From Pyxicephalus adspersus (lineage: Eukaryota; Chordata; Amphibia; Anura; Pyxicephalidae), in the NCBI RefSeq assembly GCF_032062135.1, contig NC_092860.1:68256457-68320456 (forward strand): 64,000 nucleotides of DNA, read 5' to 3'. Made by a program: the position numbers and the translations under genes. The notes below the pieces were generated by a model. The model ran no database searches, was not told the origin of the DNA, and worked only from the letters and a program-made list of their open reading frames with translations. Shown one piece after another: positions 10,111-21,900 of this stretch (positions are counted from its first letter, which is position 1; each line of letters begins with the position of its first letter).

Positions 10111-11088
10111 GTTGCAGAAATGGGAAATTTGAAATGAAACTTAAGATCAAATATGAAAAACTTAAGGTAGAATCTAAGGGAGCTAGATTTCCTATCAAAT
10201 ACACTATCAATTATCTTGGTATTCATAAATATTTTTAGTAATAGGGAGATTTACATAAAGTAACTGATAGTGACCTACTAGTTGAAGAGTTCAAGGAGTG
10301 GAAAGGGAAGTTGAAATTAAATTGTAAAATCTAAGGAACCTAATAAATAATGAATAAATCTATGTCAATATTTATGGTGTTTATGTCTAACAAATAAGAG
10401 TTCCATATAAAAAGACTTACCGAGAGGAGAGAGATCATATATGTTGAACCTAAATGGGGCAAAGAATTATATAATGCTCAATAACTTAATGTAGTAAAGT
10501 CATTATATGTATTGCATTGGGGATAGTATATATATTCAAAAAAACTTACCAAGGTATCAAGAACAATAAGGGAAGATTGTGAAACAAGAAATATATATAT
10601 TCTTATTAGAAGCTGCCCATGTATTAGCGATGTTTGCCAGCAGATATTTTATCATACCAATACATCAGCTTTACTGCAAAGTACAGTACATCTATGGAAC
10701 CACAGATCATTCATCTGTGAGAAGCCAAATAGCAAATAGTTGGTCAATAATGACTGATTCATTTATACACTTTTCAATAGTTTGTATCTACAGTAAAATA
10801 AGTGGCCTCAATGTATGAATACTTTCTGATATTTTTGTAATATTAACATTTTTTCAATCTTTCCTTTTTTAAAAAAAATGTATTTGTAATTGTAAGATAT
10901 TATTCACTGTCTATCATATGTAATGGATATATGAGTGCAAATTATATACAATGGTAGTGCAGTTTTAAAATTTTGTTCATACTTGCCTTAGAGGTAATAT
11001 TTATGCAATGAATATTTCAGAGTTATTTCTCCTTGCTTATCCTGAAGAAGTGGTGATATCTTAATATAAAGAAATGCATTGAAATAGC
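10111..11088. other. AT-rich intron, possible Penelope-type remnant at its right end
   Basis: No coding motifs recognised. At 11041-11080 the plus strand reads CTGAAGAAGTGGTGATATC and then AAGAAATGCATTGAAATA, which resembles a decayed hammerhead-bearing Penelope terminal repeat. The rest is unassigned. Confidence 0.35.
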
Positions 11089-11706
11089 CATGTGATTTGC
11101 GTTTACTGTATGAAAGGTGATTAAGTTTATTATATCCTTTGCATAAATTTAACATGCGTACCCATGGACATTTTGGCATGGGCAGCACGGTGGTTTAGAG
11201 GTTAGCACTCTAGCCTTTGCAGCGTTACCCCGCCACATTCCAAAAACATGCATTTAGGTTAATTAGCTTCCCCCCAAATTGACCTTATATTGTGTTTATG
11301 ATATATGACTATAGTAGGAACATTAGATTGTGAGCCCCTTTGAGGGACAGCTAGTGACAGGACTATGGATTTTGTAAAATGTTGCGTAATATGTTGGTGC
11401 TATAAAAAATACTGGCTAAAAAAAATAATGTTCACACTGTTGGTTTTACTAAAGTACTAAAAAAGAAGTGTTTGTAAATACTACTATGTGATATGCATTT
11501 ACTGTATGATGGGTGATAAAGTTTATTATATCCTTTGCATAAATATAACATGCATTCCCATGGACATTGTGAATGTTCACACTGTTGGTTTTTAATGCAC
11601 TAGTGAAGTAGTGAAGTAATCAATGCATCTGCCTTTACTGTATGAAGGGTTATAAAGTTTATTATATCCTTTACAAAAATATAACAAGCATACATAAACT
11701 TGGTTT
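11089..11706. repeat. Local direct duplication, three units
   Basis: The stretch TTTACTGTATGAAGGGTGAT followed by AAGTTTATTATATCCTTTGC occurs at about 11101, 11497 and 11633. The partner block TTCACACTGTTGGTTTT occurs at about 11431 and 11574, and again at 13465. Unit length is about 140-150 bp once the SINE at 11174-11425 is removed. Confidence 0.75.
11174..11425 (+). mobile_element. tRNA-derived SINE, internally deleted
   Basis: Head GGGCAGCACGGTGGTTTAGA (A-box region), GGTTAGCACTCTAGCCTTTG, then a jump that removes the B box, followed by the same body as the 4261 copy (CATGCATTTAGGTTAATTAG, GGGACAGCTAGTGACAGG). It is inserted in the first unit of the local duplication. Confidence 0.75.
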
Positions 11707-11872
11707 TGGAAGAAATTGGGATATGAATATGGGAATGGCCAGTCCTAGGGGTGCATTCATACAGGGTGCATTACCCCTGCCCTGTGCACTCTGCTCTCTG
11801 CAGAGTGAGAATGATGGCCTAAAGTGCATCATGCTCATCCTTTTTAGCACTGGTGCCCTCATGAGGAACTAA
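11700..11872 (+). repeat. Diverged repeat, copy 1 of pair with 14275-14470
   Basis: Shares 'gggtgcattacc', 'tgccct(g/a)tgcactctgctct' and 'gtgcatcatgctcatc' with 14275-14470. The reading frames here are not protein-like on comparison. Confidence 0.6.
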
Positions 11873-11920
11873 AAGAGTCTGTCACAATACTTGTCGGTTC
11901 CAAGTACAGCGCTCTCTCTC

Positions 11921-12778
11921 TGAGGCTGATTCATCAAGCAAAATCGTAAGCTCGCTCGCGCATTCGTATTCGCGATCCGAAATCGTAAGCCGTCGCGCGA
12001 TTCAGCAACTGAATGAGCTCGCGGCCGGAGCCGCGCATCTCCGGCAGCTTTACACTGGCGAGCTTGCATTAAAAGTCACTGTTCCCCTAAAAAATCATTT
12101 ATTTATATGCATTTAATTGTATTTTGACATGTATACACAAGTGAAATCACTAAATGTTTTTTTAAACCACTTTTGACAATAATTCTTTTTTCAATTATTT
12201 ATTTCTATCAAGCCAAACTACAATGATATTTTAATTAGATCACAAATGCTTGGTGAGAATTTTTTACAACTCATACTATTGTGAGATGACATATTATGAA
12301 GTGCTTACTAGTATATATACAGCTTGATCTCAATTAGTTTGCAATGTTGCAAAGCAAACCACAAAGTAAAAAAACAGTGCAACAAATGTAACAATAAATT
12401 AATTATTTTGTGAATGAGTACAATATAACCTAAAAAGTATCACTTACCCAAAAGAAGATGAAGCATTAAAGATTCAAATTGACCTGTAATGGACTGTAGA
12501 TGCACACAGAACAGAGAGCAGGTGTGCGCTAATTAATTGCTATGATCTCACCAGTGACAGCTTAACAGATCCTCCTTAATCGCGCGGCTGAAATCTAATC
12601 GCCTTAATTGGCAGATTCGACCCCTATTGCTCATTATTATCAAGGCAGGAATCCGGCTGGCAGTGAAGGGGCGAGTGTACGAGCACACTCGACTCTGGAC
12701 CGCGGGAAACCGGCTCGCTGGAAGCGCGAAAGTATGCGCGACCAGCGAGCGCGGATTTCATTGATAATTTAGGCCCTC
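11921..12778. mobile_element. GC-rich inverted-repeat DNA element
   Basis: The left end (CTGATTCATCAAGCAAAATC then GCTCGCTCGCGC) is mirrored on the right by GCGCGACCAGCGAGCGCGGA then TTTCATTGATAATTTAGG, so the termini are imperfect inverted repeats. The right 170 bp (12610-12778) reappears inverted at 63849-64000. The core is AT-rich with no transposase ORF, as in a non-autonomous DNA transposon. Superfamily unknown. Confidence 0.65.
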
Positions 12779-13274
12779 TGTCCCTGCCACGCTTACCATG
12801 AGTTACCCTGCAGCACTTTCTGGTCTCACATGTCTGTGGGCAGCCTTGTTCACATGGACACAGCCCAGGGAGGAGGAGCTCCTTAAAGGGGCAGAGGTTA
12901 TTTAGTATAATCAGTAATTGAGGCTGGTGCTGTGACTTTGTACCAGCTACCTTGCTACACTGTGTTGTACTTCTTGCTGTTCCTGATCTTACCTGTGCAT
13001 GGATTAAGCCTGTTTGCTGACTGCCCAAACCTGTGCCTGAAATCTAATTATATTGGTCTGCCACCTCTCTTCACACTGAGTCTGCGGCAGCTTTCCTCTT
13101 CAGGAAGGGTGACCCTGAGGGGCATGACCTGGTGACCCCCAGCAGCAAAAAGTCAGGTGGCCTCAAGGCTATTGGTCCATCACCCCTTGCAGGGTGCCCT
13201 AGAGAAAACTTGGTTTCACCTAAGACTCCGCAGCTCGGGTGATCCTGTGCTACCTGCCTGTGGAGACCCTGACA
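12779..13274 (+). repeat. Probable solo LTR, about 496 bp
   Basis: Starts TGTCCCTGCCACGC and ends GACCCTGACA, giving TGTC/GACA inverted termini. The interior has the composition of vertebrate Gypsy LTRs (short GC-rich leader, 'cacctaagactccgcagctc' near the end). No target duplication could be seen (CCCTC before, GAGGC after), and no gag or pol follows. Confidence 0.55.
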
Positions 13275-13560
13275 GAGGCACCATCCATGAGTATAGAGAG
13301 GTAAGTCAGTGATTTTGACTGTGTGAGTATGTATCTTTATAAATTGTGTGTGTGTATATGTATATACAGTGTGTGTATGTATCACACCTTACCTTAGCAC
13401 CAGAGACTGCCTTTGAAGTGTACAAATATTTGTGGATATCTGTATTGTACTTTACATGCTGTGAATGTTCACACTCACTGTTGGTTTTAAACCACTGAAA
13501 AAAGATGCGTTTTTGAAATAAAAATAGTGAAGTCATCGATGCATCTTAAAAGTCCCATTT
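13275..13560 (+). repeat. TG-rich repeat, copy 1
   Basis: Shares 'gagaggtaagtcagtgattttga', 'gtgtatacagtgtgtgta' and 'gcctttgaggtgt..tctgtattgt' with 14530-15300, where the copy is larger. Also carries a third copy of the TTCACACTCACTGTTGG block seen near 11431 and 11574. No coding signal. 13561-14036 is unassigned. Confidence 0.55.
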
Positions 13561-14036
13561 TGTTTTGGATTTATTGTTAGTATGGTTCCATAGGGATGCA
13601 GAGCATTCTTGGCCATTTAGAAACTTCTGGACCTTTTGATTGCTGAAGTGGCTGATGAGCTATGAAATGATAATTGAAATCTAGTGAAAAGTGTCAAGGA
13701 TGAATCACTGACCAGAGCTAGGCAAATATTTCTGGAAGTACTGGCTTGTCCTGATGTGGGTGCCTTGCTCCTATCCTACATCTTTGCTCTGGTCGGTGCA
13801 CCCACCAGCAGTGACAGGTGAAGGACCCCGTTTGGGGGGGGCACACCGCCAGAGCCACAGACCATGTCTCCTGGAGACATCGCAGGCTCAGGGAGGTGGG
13901 CAGGTTGTCTCTCAGGCCTGTGATGGGAAAGTGGGCGTGTTTTGGCATCATGACATCACTCTGGGGGGAAGTTTCTTTCTTTTTGAGTGACACATGGCTC
14001 GCTGATCATGCGCGGTCCAGAGTCCGTGCATTTTTC

Positions 14037-14115
14037 TGCAATAAAAATTATTTACAGCAGTGGTCCCCAACCTTTTGCAGGTCACGGACCACTGCTGTAA
14101 ATAGTTTTTATTGCA
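14037..14115. mobile_element. hAT-like minimal hairpin
   Basis: 30-bp arms (14037-14066 and 14086-14115) with one mismatch enclose CCAACCTTTTGCAGGTCAC. The inner part CAGTGGTCCCCAACC resembles the terminal repeat of hAT transposons. The symmetry runs 21 bp beyond that terminus on each side. Confidence 0.6.
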
Positions 14116-14274
14116 TAAAAACTCATGCCTTGTGTCTCTGAATATGAGCAGTAATCAAGCTGCTTAGATGCTGTTCTGTAACTGTAAACAATCTTTGTGG
14201 TAACTGTGTCAGATTCAATTTAACATTTTATTGCAGAATAAAAGCTGCCCTTACATTGGCCAACTTCAATTGAA

Positions 14275-15330
14275 GCATGCTTGGGGCTACAACTTAGTTT
14301 TGGATAAATTTGAGATAGGAGTATGGGAATTAACAGTCTTAGGGGTGTATGGCCCACATGTGCATTTATACAGGGTGCATTACCTCTGCCCTATGCACTC
14401 TGCTCTCTGCAGAGTGAGGAGAGTGGCCCTAAATGCATCATGCTCATCTTCTTAAAGCACTGCTGCCCTCATGCAGGGAGAGAGGGACATGAGGGAGAGT
14501 GACCTTAGGAGCTAAAAGGGGCACCACACATGCTACAGAGAGGTAAGTCAGTGATTTTGATTGTGTGGGTATGTATGTATCTGGATACATTTTGTGTGTT
14601 AGGGGGTGAATATGTCATTAGTTTGTGTGTGCATCTGTATGTCTTTCTGGTATGCTTTCGTTTTCTTGCTGGCCAGCAAACCTATCTCACTGTCCACTAT
14701 TACTTCTGCAAACAGACTAAGGCATTGTTCACACTAACATCCAGCATTATCACCTTGCCTGCATTACAGAGTGAGGGATGCATGCAGCTGATTAACCTAG
14801 GTGAGGCAGAGCTGCAGTTAAACAAAGTGTTTTTGTTTCTTTAGTATAACTATTTTTTGATATGTATATTAAGTAGACTGTAAGCTCTTCTGTAATGAGT
14901 TATGTTTCATTTGTAACATTTGTTTTGGAAATTTAAACTGTGTGTATCCCTTTAGGGTTGTGATCCTGAGTTTTGTGTACTTAAAGGCACCTGTGCAATG
15001 TGCTAGGAGTCTATCTTCAGTTCAGAGTGTTAGCTGGACATTGGGGGAGCTACTTGCTGCCAAGGTAGTTGCAACACCCATGAAGATAATTTATTTTGCT
15101 TTATTTTTGCTCAAAATAAAAATGAGCATTGCTTTTGCCAAAAACTGAGTTTAGTTTTTAACGGCATACACACCCACATCTCAACAATGTGTATACAGTG
15201 TGTGTATTTAACATACACCTCACATTGGCACCAGAGCCTGCCTTTGAGGTGTTCAACTTCTGTAGATCTCTGTATTGTGCTTTACATGCTACTAACCTCT
15301 GCAATTGTAATTTACATCTATACCATTCCT
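14275..15330 (+). repeat. Diverged repeats paired with 11700-11872 and 13275-13560
   Basis: 14275-14470 matches 11700-11872. 14490-15300 matches 13250-13470 in two blocks separated by a 600-bp internal stretch (about 14580-15175). This suggests one older composite repeat present twice. No protein motif recognised. 15331-15840 shows nothing further except poly-A/T tracts. Confidence 0.5.
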
Positions 15331-15839
15331 ATTGTTTTTGAGTAAGTCCTTCCCAGCGCTAAGTGCATTTCATCATTACTCTTCTCGTGAATTCCTTAAA
15401 AGTTCCTCTGGTACCCTATTGACAGCTTTGTGTTTTCAGCCTAAATCCCCTCTGCCTCTCAAGCGACAGGAGGGAAAGTATGCTGGAAACAAGCTGCAAA
15501 GCAAGAAAAAACATCTGGATTAAAGGCTACTGCTCCTGCCCAGTCCAGGGAGACAGTTGTATCCCCCCCGAATACTGTGTTGTTTATTTTATTAGATTTT
15601 TATCCAATAAAATAGAAAATGTGAATTGTACATAACAACTGAATTTGAACAGCAAAATACAGGTATCATTTGAACATAAAAAACAAATCAGGCTTACAGA
15701 TTATTTTTTGAATTAACAGCAAAAATTCACCAATTTATCCAATTTATTTTGACCGATAATGGTGCCATTGGTATCGATGATGACTTCCAGGCTCGGGCCA
15801 GTGTGATTCTACCCGCTAGGAGCAGATATTACAGAGGAA

Positions 15840-16200
15840 GTAAACTCAAACCTCACCCAAAACCAAAAAAAATACACTTACCTTCAATTCCGCAGAACAG
15901 TCGATCGATCTGGAGGTCTTTTCCATCGGGTCCAGCGTCGTCCCGGCATCCTTCTTCGGGCCAGCGCACGGGGCGCCGCCATCTTCTCTTCTTCTGGATG
16001 CTTCTTTCTACGTCACTCGACACAGGTGCGAGATTGGGTGACATTTAAAAATGTAATTAAAGATTTAAAAAATAAGGGTGCACTTAAAATAAAAAACAAA
16101 CAGAATGTTTACTTTACATAAAAAGGTTTGTCTAAACTTTTATGTAACGTTTTGGTTACGCTTTAACAAAATTTCCTTGTGTATTTCGGCAATGGTATCA
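15840..16200 (-). mobile_element. GC-rich non-autonomous element with terminal hairpin
   Basis: Contains 'cttaccttcaattccgcaga', a GC-rich centre with CGGGCCAGCGCACGGGGCGC, 'gcgagattgggtgac', then a hairpin (TTTACTTTACATAAAAAGGT ... ACTTTTATGTAACG) at about 16105-16160 and the end GGTTACGCTTTA. Related pieces: 34090-34250 (hairpin and GGTACGCTTTA end) and 44560-44775 (GC-rich centre). Superfamily not identified. Confidence 0.5.
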
Positions 16201-16289
16201 GTTTTGCTCAGTAGGGCACTTTCCAGGCTGGAGGGAAGGGAAGTTTGTACCACCAGGGTGAGAAGGTCAAATACCTTGATCCAGAATTC

Positions 16290-18480
16290 TTGAGCCACCA
16301 GGCAAGACCACCAGACAGCATTGAGTAAAGAATTCAGACCACCAAGTCAGCCAAGGTCTTATTTTCAAATGCCGTTTTGAAATGTGGGGGAGGACTCTGA
16401 GAGAGTTTGGAATTTATAAAAGAGTGGAGCTGTGAGTAGCGAAAACATTTGGATCGGGGAAGATCTTTATTTTGAACTAAATGACTAAAACTCAATACAT
16501 GCCTTTCAGATATAGGGTCCCCTACTCTGAGAAACCCGTGGCTACTCCACCAACTAACTGACATGGTGGCATTCCCGGTGGGAACTCAGGATTCCTCCAG
16601 AGCAGAGCAGGAGGTGCATAAGCAGAGTTAAAATCTGGCTGGCATTTCACTCTTCCCAAACCGATAATACTGTAGGAATGGCCATAAAGTCTTGGGTCTC
16701 ATCCCGTTGGGTATCCATATAAATGAAGCAATTTCTGTCTATAAGGGAAGCCTCTAAACCCACCCTTTGGGGCCTTTGGAACAATAAAGTAGTACAGGAA
16801 AGTTGCGCAATATGCGCAGCCCTATGCTAGAGCCTAAAATTAGGTAACCCAAACTTGGAATGGTTAACCCGTAGGCCTGCTAGGTTTACAAATTGTTTAG
16901 GAATTTTAATAGGTTAAAGATAGACTGCCTGGCTTGCTCAGGGGCTTGACAAAATAATATGAAACAACCTGATCAGGGTGGATGTAGCTACCTCTGAGAA
17001 AAGAGTTCAAGTGGAGGGAAAGAATTTTAGTGAGGATTCTGAGATCACAATTGATAGGTGAAATAGGACGATAGTTGGAGACAGATAAGGGGCTTTCTCC
17101 AGTTTGGGAATTACACTTATATGAGCTAGGTCAGCCTCCTCTCTCAAGTTCTCACTCTTCTTTAGGACATTAAAGTATCCCACCAGATGTGGGCACAACT
17201 TAACTTTTTTATAAAAGGCTTTTGAAAAGCCGCCAAGCCCCGGTGCACTCTTTGTTTTAAGGTGTTTCAGTACCTGCAAAGTCTCTGCTAAGGAGAAGGG
17301 TTTGTCAAATTTTTGCTTATGGGATGCTTTAGGCTCAGGCTAGGGAAGGTTCCGAGAACCCATGAACCCATCAGCTACTGTAGTGGAGAGTTTGCATCAT
17401 ACAGTTTATGATAAAAAAAGGAATGACTATTGCTTATGTCAGCTTAAGAGAAATCGGCATTCTATCATTTAAGCTGCTATGACTTTGGTTTGGGCCTTTT
17501 TAAGTCGAGAGGCTAATTTAATTTGTTTCCCTCTGATAGTGACTTTGAATGCCTTTTATTTATTTTATTATTGACAGTTATTAGCATAAAACATATCTCT
17601 AGGATTACTGAGTGTTAAAAAATTCTCAATAGCGGTTTCAATTTCAATACCTAATAGATTTTCTTGTAATATGCTATGATTTATTCTCCAGTGAAAACCA
17701 GATGACCTACCTCCCAAGGTGGATAGTGTAACAACCACAGGGTCATAATCAGACCAAATGAAGGAAAAAATGCAGGTGTTAAATGCAGGTGCAGGTGCTC
17801 GAGAAGGACCGAGTGGGCTGACATGAATATGTGATCAATTCAAGAATAGAGCTGATGGACTTTGGAATAATGCGTAAAATCCCTGGCTAAGGGACTAAAT
17901 TCCCTCAAAATGTCAACCAGGTCATGCTGGCGCAGTAAGTGTGCCAACCTGTTGCTCTGCTTTGGGGGATGTTTATATCAGGGGAGTTCCGATTTGTCCA
18001 GCATCTGATCAAGGGCCACATTAGAGTCCCATGACCAAAAAAAAATCATGGTTGCCTGAACTTTGGGTAAAGCCCAGGTGAGAAAACCTTGAAAGAATGG
18101 CACTTGGTCGGCATTAGGGGCATAGTATACAATGAATGTGACCAGTTGACCCGATAATGATTCTATCACTATTAAGGACCTCCCTTCAGTATCTCCCACG
18201 ACCTCCAATTAATGGAAGTTCAAATGTTTGGCCAGACACAAGCCCATCTCACAGTGTTTTTTACTGGCTTTAGCCATGTAAAACTGAAGGTAGTGTTTGT
18301 GAAGCTTTGAAGGTGTCAAGCTCCTGGTGAAATGGGTTTCTTGTACTGCCACTATGTCTGCCTAAAAAGAATGGTAGTACTGGAAATCTTACCTTCTAAA
18401 TGGGGAGTTGAGACCCTATCCTAAAAGAGGCAGGAGAATTGTCCGGGACCTTACTCATTGCTGGCCTGGAGGAAGTATTT
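16290..18480 (-). pseudogene. L1-clade LINE ORF2 remnant (endonuclease and RT)
   Basis: Minus strand in order: endonuclease with ADIVAVQETHF (about 18360), KKHCEMGLCLAK, MEVVGDTEGRSLIVIESLSG, VTFIVYYAPNADQVPFFQGF, ALDQMLDKS (18208-17978), ARDFTHYSKVHQLYS..DHIF near 17840. The RT finger KTKSAPGLGGFSKAFYKK then EADLAHISVIPKLEK lies at 17279-17090. The C-terminal part (RVKCQPDFNSAYAPPALLW and NPEFPPG) is near 16650-16560. Long ORF2 of L1 elements supplies nicking and reverse transcription. The FADD-type palm is deleted. Frames are broken throughout. Confidence 0.85.
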
Positions 18481-19001
18481 TGCTTGTTAGCCATATGGAT
18501 GGGGATTGAGGTGACCTAAACCTGGCGTGGACTGGGGATAGGGATGGAAAAGGAGCCACAGGGGGAAATTAAGACATTCAAGTAGAATGTCAAGTAGTAG
18601 TAACAAACATTACAGTAGAAAACACACATTCAAGACTGGTGTCAGTCCCCCCTGACCCTGGGAAACCACCCCTGCAGGAGGGACTGCTGAGGCCTTGGGG
18701 GAGGATCCTAGACACAGCGTGAGTAAATACACCCATGGGAGAGCCAGATGGATGCCCGGTCAACAGGCCTCCATCCAAAAGTCCCATATGGGAGGGCATG
18801 TGTACACCTCCCTCTCCAAGGCACATGGAAATTAAACATTTTTGCAGCAGCAGATTTAGAACCATAAAAAGAGTATAATACTAATAAACAACAAAGCACT
18901 TGGCCAGGCAGCTACGACGGTGCTCTAGTAGGTAAAGATAAGGTAAAGGTATAATCTTGGCAGAATAGACTAAAGTTAAGGCACATTATGAAATACCATA
19001 C

Positions 19002-19678
19002 TGTCACAGATTCCCACAAGTCCAGGTCACCTGTGCCTCTTTCGTGCTCACCTTCCTTGCAGCCCCCTGCTGCCAGCACCATCTCTACCTCTGGATCCAA
19101 CACTCTATTTACTTCCTTCTCCATGTCAGGTAATTCTCTGTCAACTGCTCCCTTGCCTCAGAGAACCAGAGTATTCCTTAGACGCGCTCCCTCTGCTGGC
19201 CAAAATCTAAAAAACATCTGAGACCATCCTAGCAACAGAACTTCCTCTGCTGGTGGGATTGATGTCTGCGGCTTACTCCAATAGCCTAACAGGAAGTTGC
19301 CTGGACAAAGAGTTCCTTTGGCTCTGCTTCCAGGTTACTGTTGTTTATCTCTATTGTTCCTGATTCTCCGTGTACCGACCCAGGCTCGTTCCTGACTACT
19401 CCTGCTTACTGCCCATCTTGACCTCTTGCCTGTTTCCTGATCATCCTTGTTCGCTGCTGATCCTGACCTTTTGGCTTGTCTGACTACCCTCCTGGATTTC
19501 CATTTTGTACTACGTTTCAGTCCCTGATTGTTGGCAGTCACCTGCCGTACAACATCCTCACATCTAGAGGCTCTGGAGAAGACCAAGCTACTGCTTAGAC
19601 CCTGTGCCCCGTTCACGTCTCCACCCACAGGGTGGGTGACACAGTGGGCCCACCACTTTGCTTTGTGGAGCTGTGACA
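19002..19678 (+). repeat. Solo LTR (Ty3/Gypsy type) with 5-bp target duplication
   Basis: 677 bp from TGTCACAG to GCTGTGACA. The terminal seven bases (TGTCACA/TGTGACA) are perfect inverted repeats. CATAC lies immediately before (18997-19001) and immediately after (19679-19683), the 5-bp duplication expected for integrase-made insertions. Its 3' part matches 1-206 and 9285-9505, linking it to the Gypsy family remnant at 8068-10110. It sits inside the L1 at 16290-20650, between ORF2 and ORF1, so it is younger than that L1. Confidence 0.9.
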
Positions 19679-19834
19679 CATACTATCTACTAGAGATGAA
19701 AAACAATGCCCTTGTCTAACAATCACATGACATAAAATGCATTAGGAGAAATGAAGCTCATAACCAGATGAGAACGGTTCAGGAACCAGGTTCCCACTTA
19801 AGAGTCCGGGAGTAGTAATGCAGCCATCTAGGTG

Positions 19835-20650
19835 ACGCTCACAAGGATAAGGGGACAGCACTAGATGCAGGGTTTGCCAGCACTGCCTTTAGGTTGGATG
19901 GTTGTGTTTGTTAGCTCTGGTGACTTTATTCCAAAGAGAATACAGTGGAGCTTGGGAGCCCTCTGGTGGTGAAGCAGAGGAAGCGTCTTTGTGTAGTAGA
20001 CCTAGGTCAAACTGGAGCTTTTCGCCATCTGAAAAACTGGAGAAGGAGAATGTTTTCTTTTAGTATTGGAAGATTAGGCATAAACGAACGGTGGGTAAAT
20101 TCCTTGGTTGCCAGAAGTTGAAGTAGGGGTTTTAATGCATGTCAGCGTTAGATGGTCAGAGGCGACAGATCAGCAAAATTCTGTACAGGAGAACCCTCCA
20201 TCATCAGCTCTGAATTACCTCTGGCCGATTGCATGATGGCCTCTTTGGTTGAGAAATAGTATAGTTTGACTGTAATATCCATGGGAGGGGCATCTTTTTT
20301 GGCAGACGGAGCTGGACATGACTCAGAGCTCTAACTTTTTGGTAGCTTCTTGCACTTTACAGATAGATTCAGGCAGACCCCCTGATACAGAAATTTGCCC
20401 TGCAAGATCTGTTCTCCAGGTCATCTAATTTTAATTTTAATTAGTCAATCTGAGAGTCCATCAAGGTGATCTGGGCAGATTTCTGATTAACGCTGGAGAT
20501 GGTGTCATCCATTTTCCGCTCAATATGGTCAAGCTTGGCTCCTATGTTTTGAAGATCTTTATATAGCTCTACCGTGATAGCAGTACTGGTTTTAGCTAGC
20601 TCAGATTGAATTAGTGCAGGGTGTTTTCCTTATGCCTTGTATTTTTTTCT
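19835..20650 (-). pseudogene. L1-clade LINE ORF1 remnant
   Basis: Minus strand: a heptad-rich coiled-coil stretch beginning near 20615 (QSELAKTSTAITVELYKDLQ, then GAKLDHIERKMDDTISSVNQ), LKLDDLENRSCRANFCIRG (coiled-coil to RRM junction typical of L1 ORF1p), then C-terminal fragments including FSSFSDGEKLQFDLG near 20020. ORF1p is the RNA-binding chaperone of L1. It lies upstream of the ORF2 remnant at 16290-18480 in the same orientation; 18481-19834 is the degenerate joining part plus the solo LTR. Confidence 0.8.
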
Positions 20651-21099
20651 TTATTATCAGCTCAACATGGGAGGCCAGGGGCTTAATTGGATGCGTGTGG
20701 CATATAAGCCCTAGTTTAGGATAGCAAACTTTTTTAATGACTTTAACAAAACTTTTACATTTTAAACTTTTTGTGTTACCTTCTTATCTTGCCCTCTTTA
20801 CACATTTACCTTAATCCCTCTTTTGCTTTACCATATTCTACCTTTCCTGTCCCATGTTTTCTTTCTCTGATTCCCTTCTCCAACTTTCTCTTTTAGAGTA
20901 CAGGGCTTAAAAGTCTCGGAAAAATAAATAGCTGCTTTGGCTGCTGAGGTTGGCCTCCAAAGAAGCTCCAAATGATTTGCACAAACAGAGGGCATGTTAT
21001 GATTTCTGCCATATACTGGTTCTCTTGCTGGTGTTGCTGAATATCTGGTTTACAACAAACTTTCACTAGTGCCACCTTTGGGGAGAACTCATTATCCTT

Positions 21100-21265
21100 G
21101 AAGCTGGCAGCTCCCTATTTAAAGGCTTGTCCTTTACTAAATCCCTAGCTATCCCAGTAGCCTGCTCCTTGCTGTGCTTTCTGGTACTGATTTTGACCCT
21201 GTTTAAGACCCATTTGCATCTGAACTGCTTATTTATCTGGCCTGCGTTTTAGTATCTGTAACCTC
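21100..21265 (+). repeat. Possible LTR fragment
   Basis: Composition and wording ('ccctatttaaaggcttgtcc', 'tagcctgctccttgctgtgc') resemble the R/U5-like part of the Gypsy LTRs here, but no termini are present. 20651-21099 is unassigned. Confidence 0.35.
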
Positions 21266-21295
21266 TTGCTTTGTTAGTTATTATAATAAATATTA

Positions 21296-21440
21296 TAACT
21301 ATTAAACAGGATTTACTAAGCGCCAACATTTTACACAGCGCTGTACATTAAATAGGGGTTGCAAATGACAGACGGATACAGACAGTGACACAAGAGGAGA
21401 AGACCCTGCCCCGAAGAGCTTACAATCTAGTCGGTGGGGA
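21296..21440 (-). repeat. L2-clade LINE tail, 5'-truncated copy
   Basis: GCGCCAACATTTTACACAGC then GCTGTACATTAAATAGGGG and 'gaagagcttacaatctag' match the 3' end of the L2 copy at 24465-24610. 21441-21900 shows nothing I can assign. Confidence 0.75.
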
Positions 21441-21900
21441 ATTAACATAAAATAGGAGTGATAGTTATCTATCTGGGTGTGTTTGCTATGTATAAATTTA
21501 TGACTGTCTTAATATGTTTTCACATGTTTATATTTGCACCTTTTCCTCAATAAATACCTATTGTTCACACTTGCTTCAAACCTCATGATAGGGCACAGGT
21601 TGTCTTCCTCCAAGAGTCACACTACTGCAAGCATGATGATTCCCTGTTGCTTATAACAGTCAATTGTTGGACATTGGTTGAATTATTTAATTAGGTAGCC
21701 CTGGACCCCTTTCATCTTCCTTAGCTAGAGCCCTTTTTTTCCTAAATCTTTGGGATAGAAAGTGCTCTCATGTTTCATTTGGTTAATATACCGTGAGGAT
21801 TTACACCTGTTTTCTGGTGGCAGCCTGCCCCTCTAACCATACCTTTTGGTTTAGAAAAGGTGTTGACATTTAATAAGTGGAGGATCTCATCAGTTCACTT

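Noticed and set aside
12932..13135. Plus-strand frame resembling a secreted peptide
   Set aside because: It lies within the probable solo LTR. No conservation or splice context supports it.
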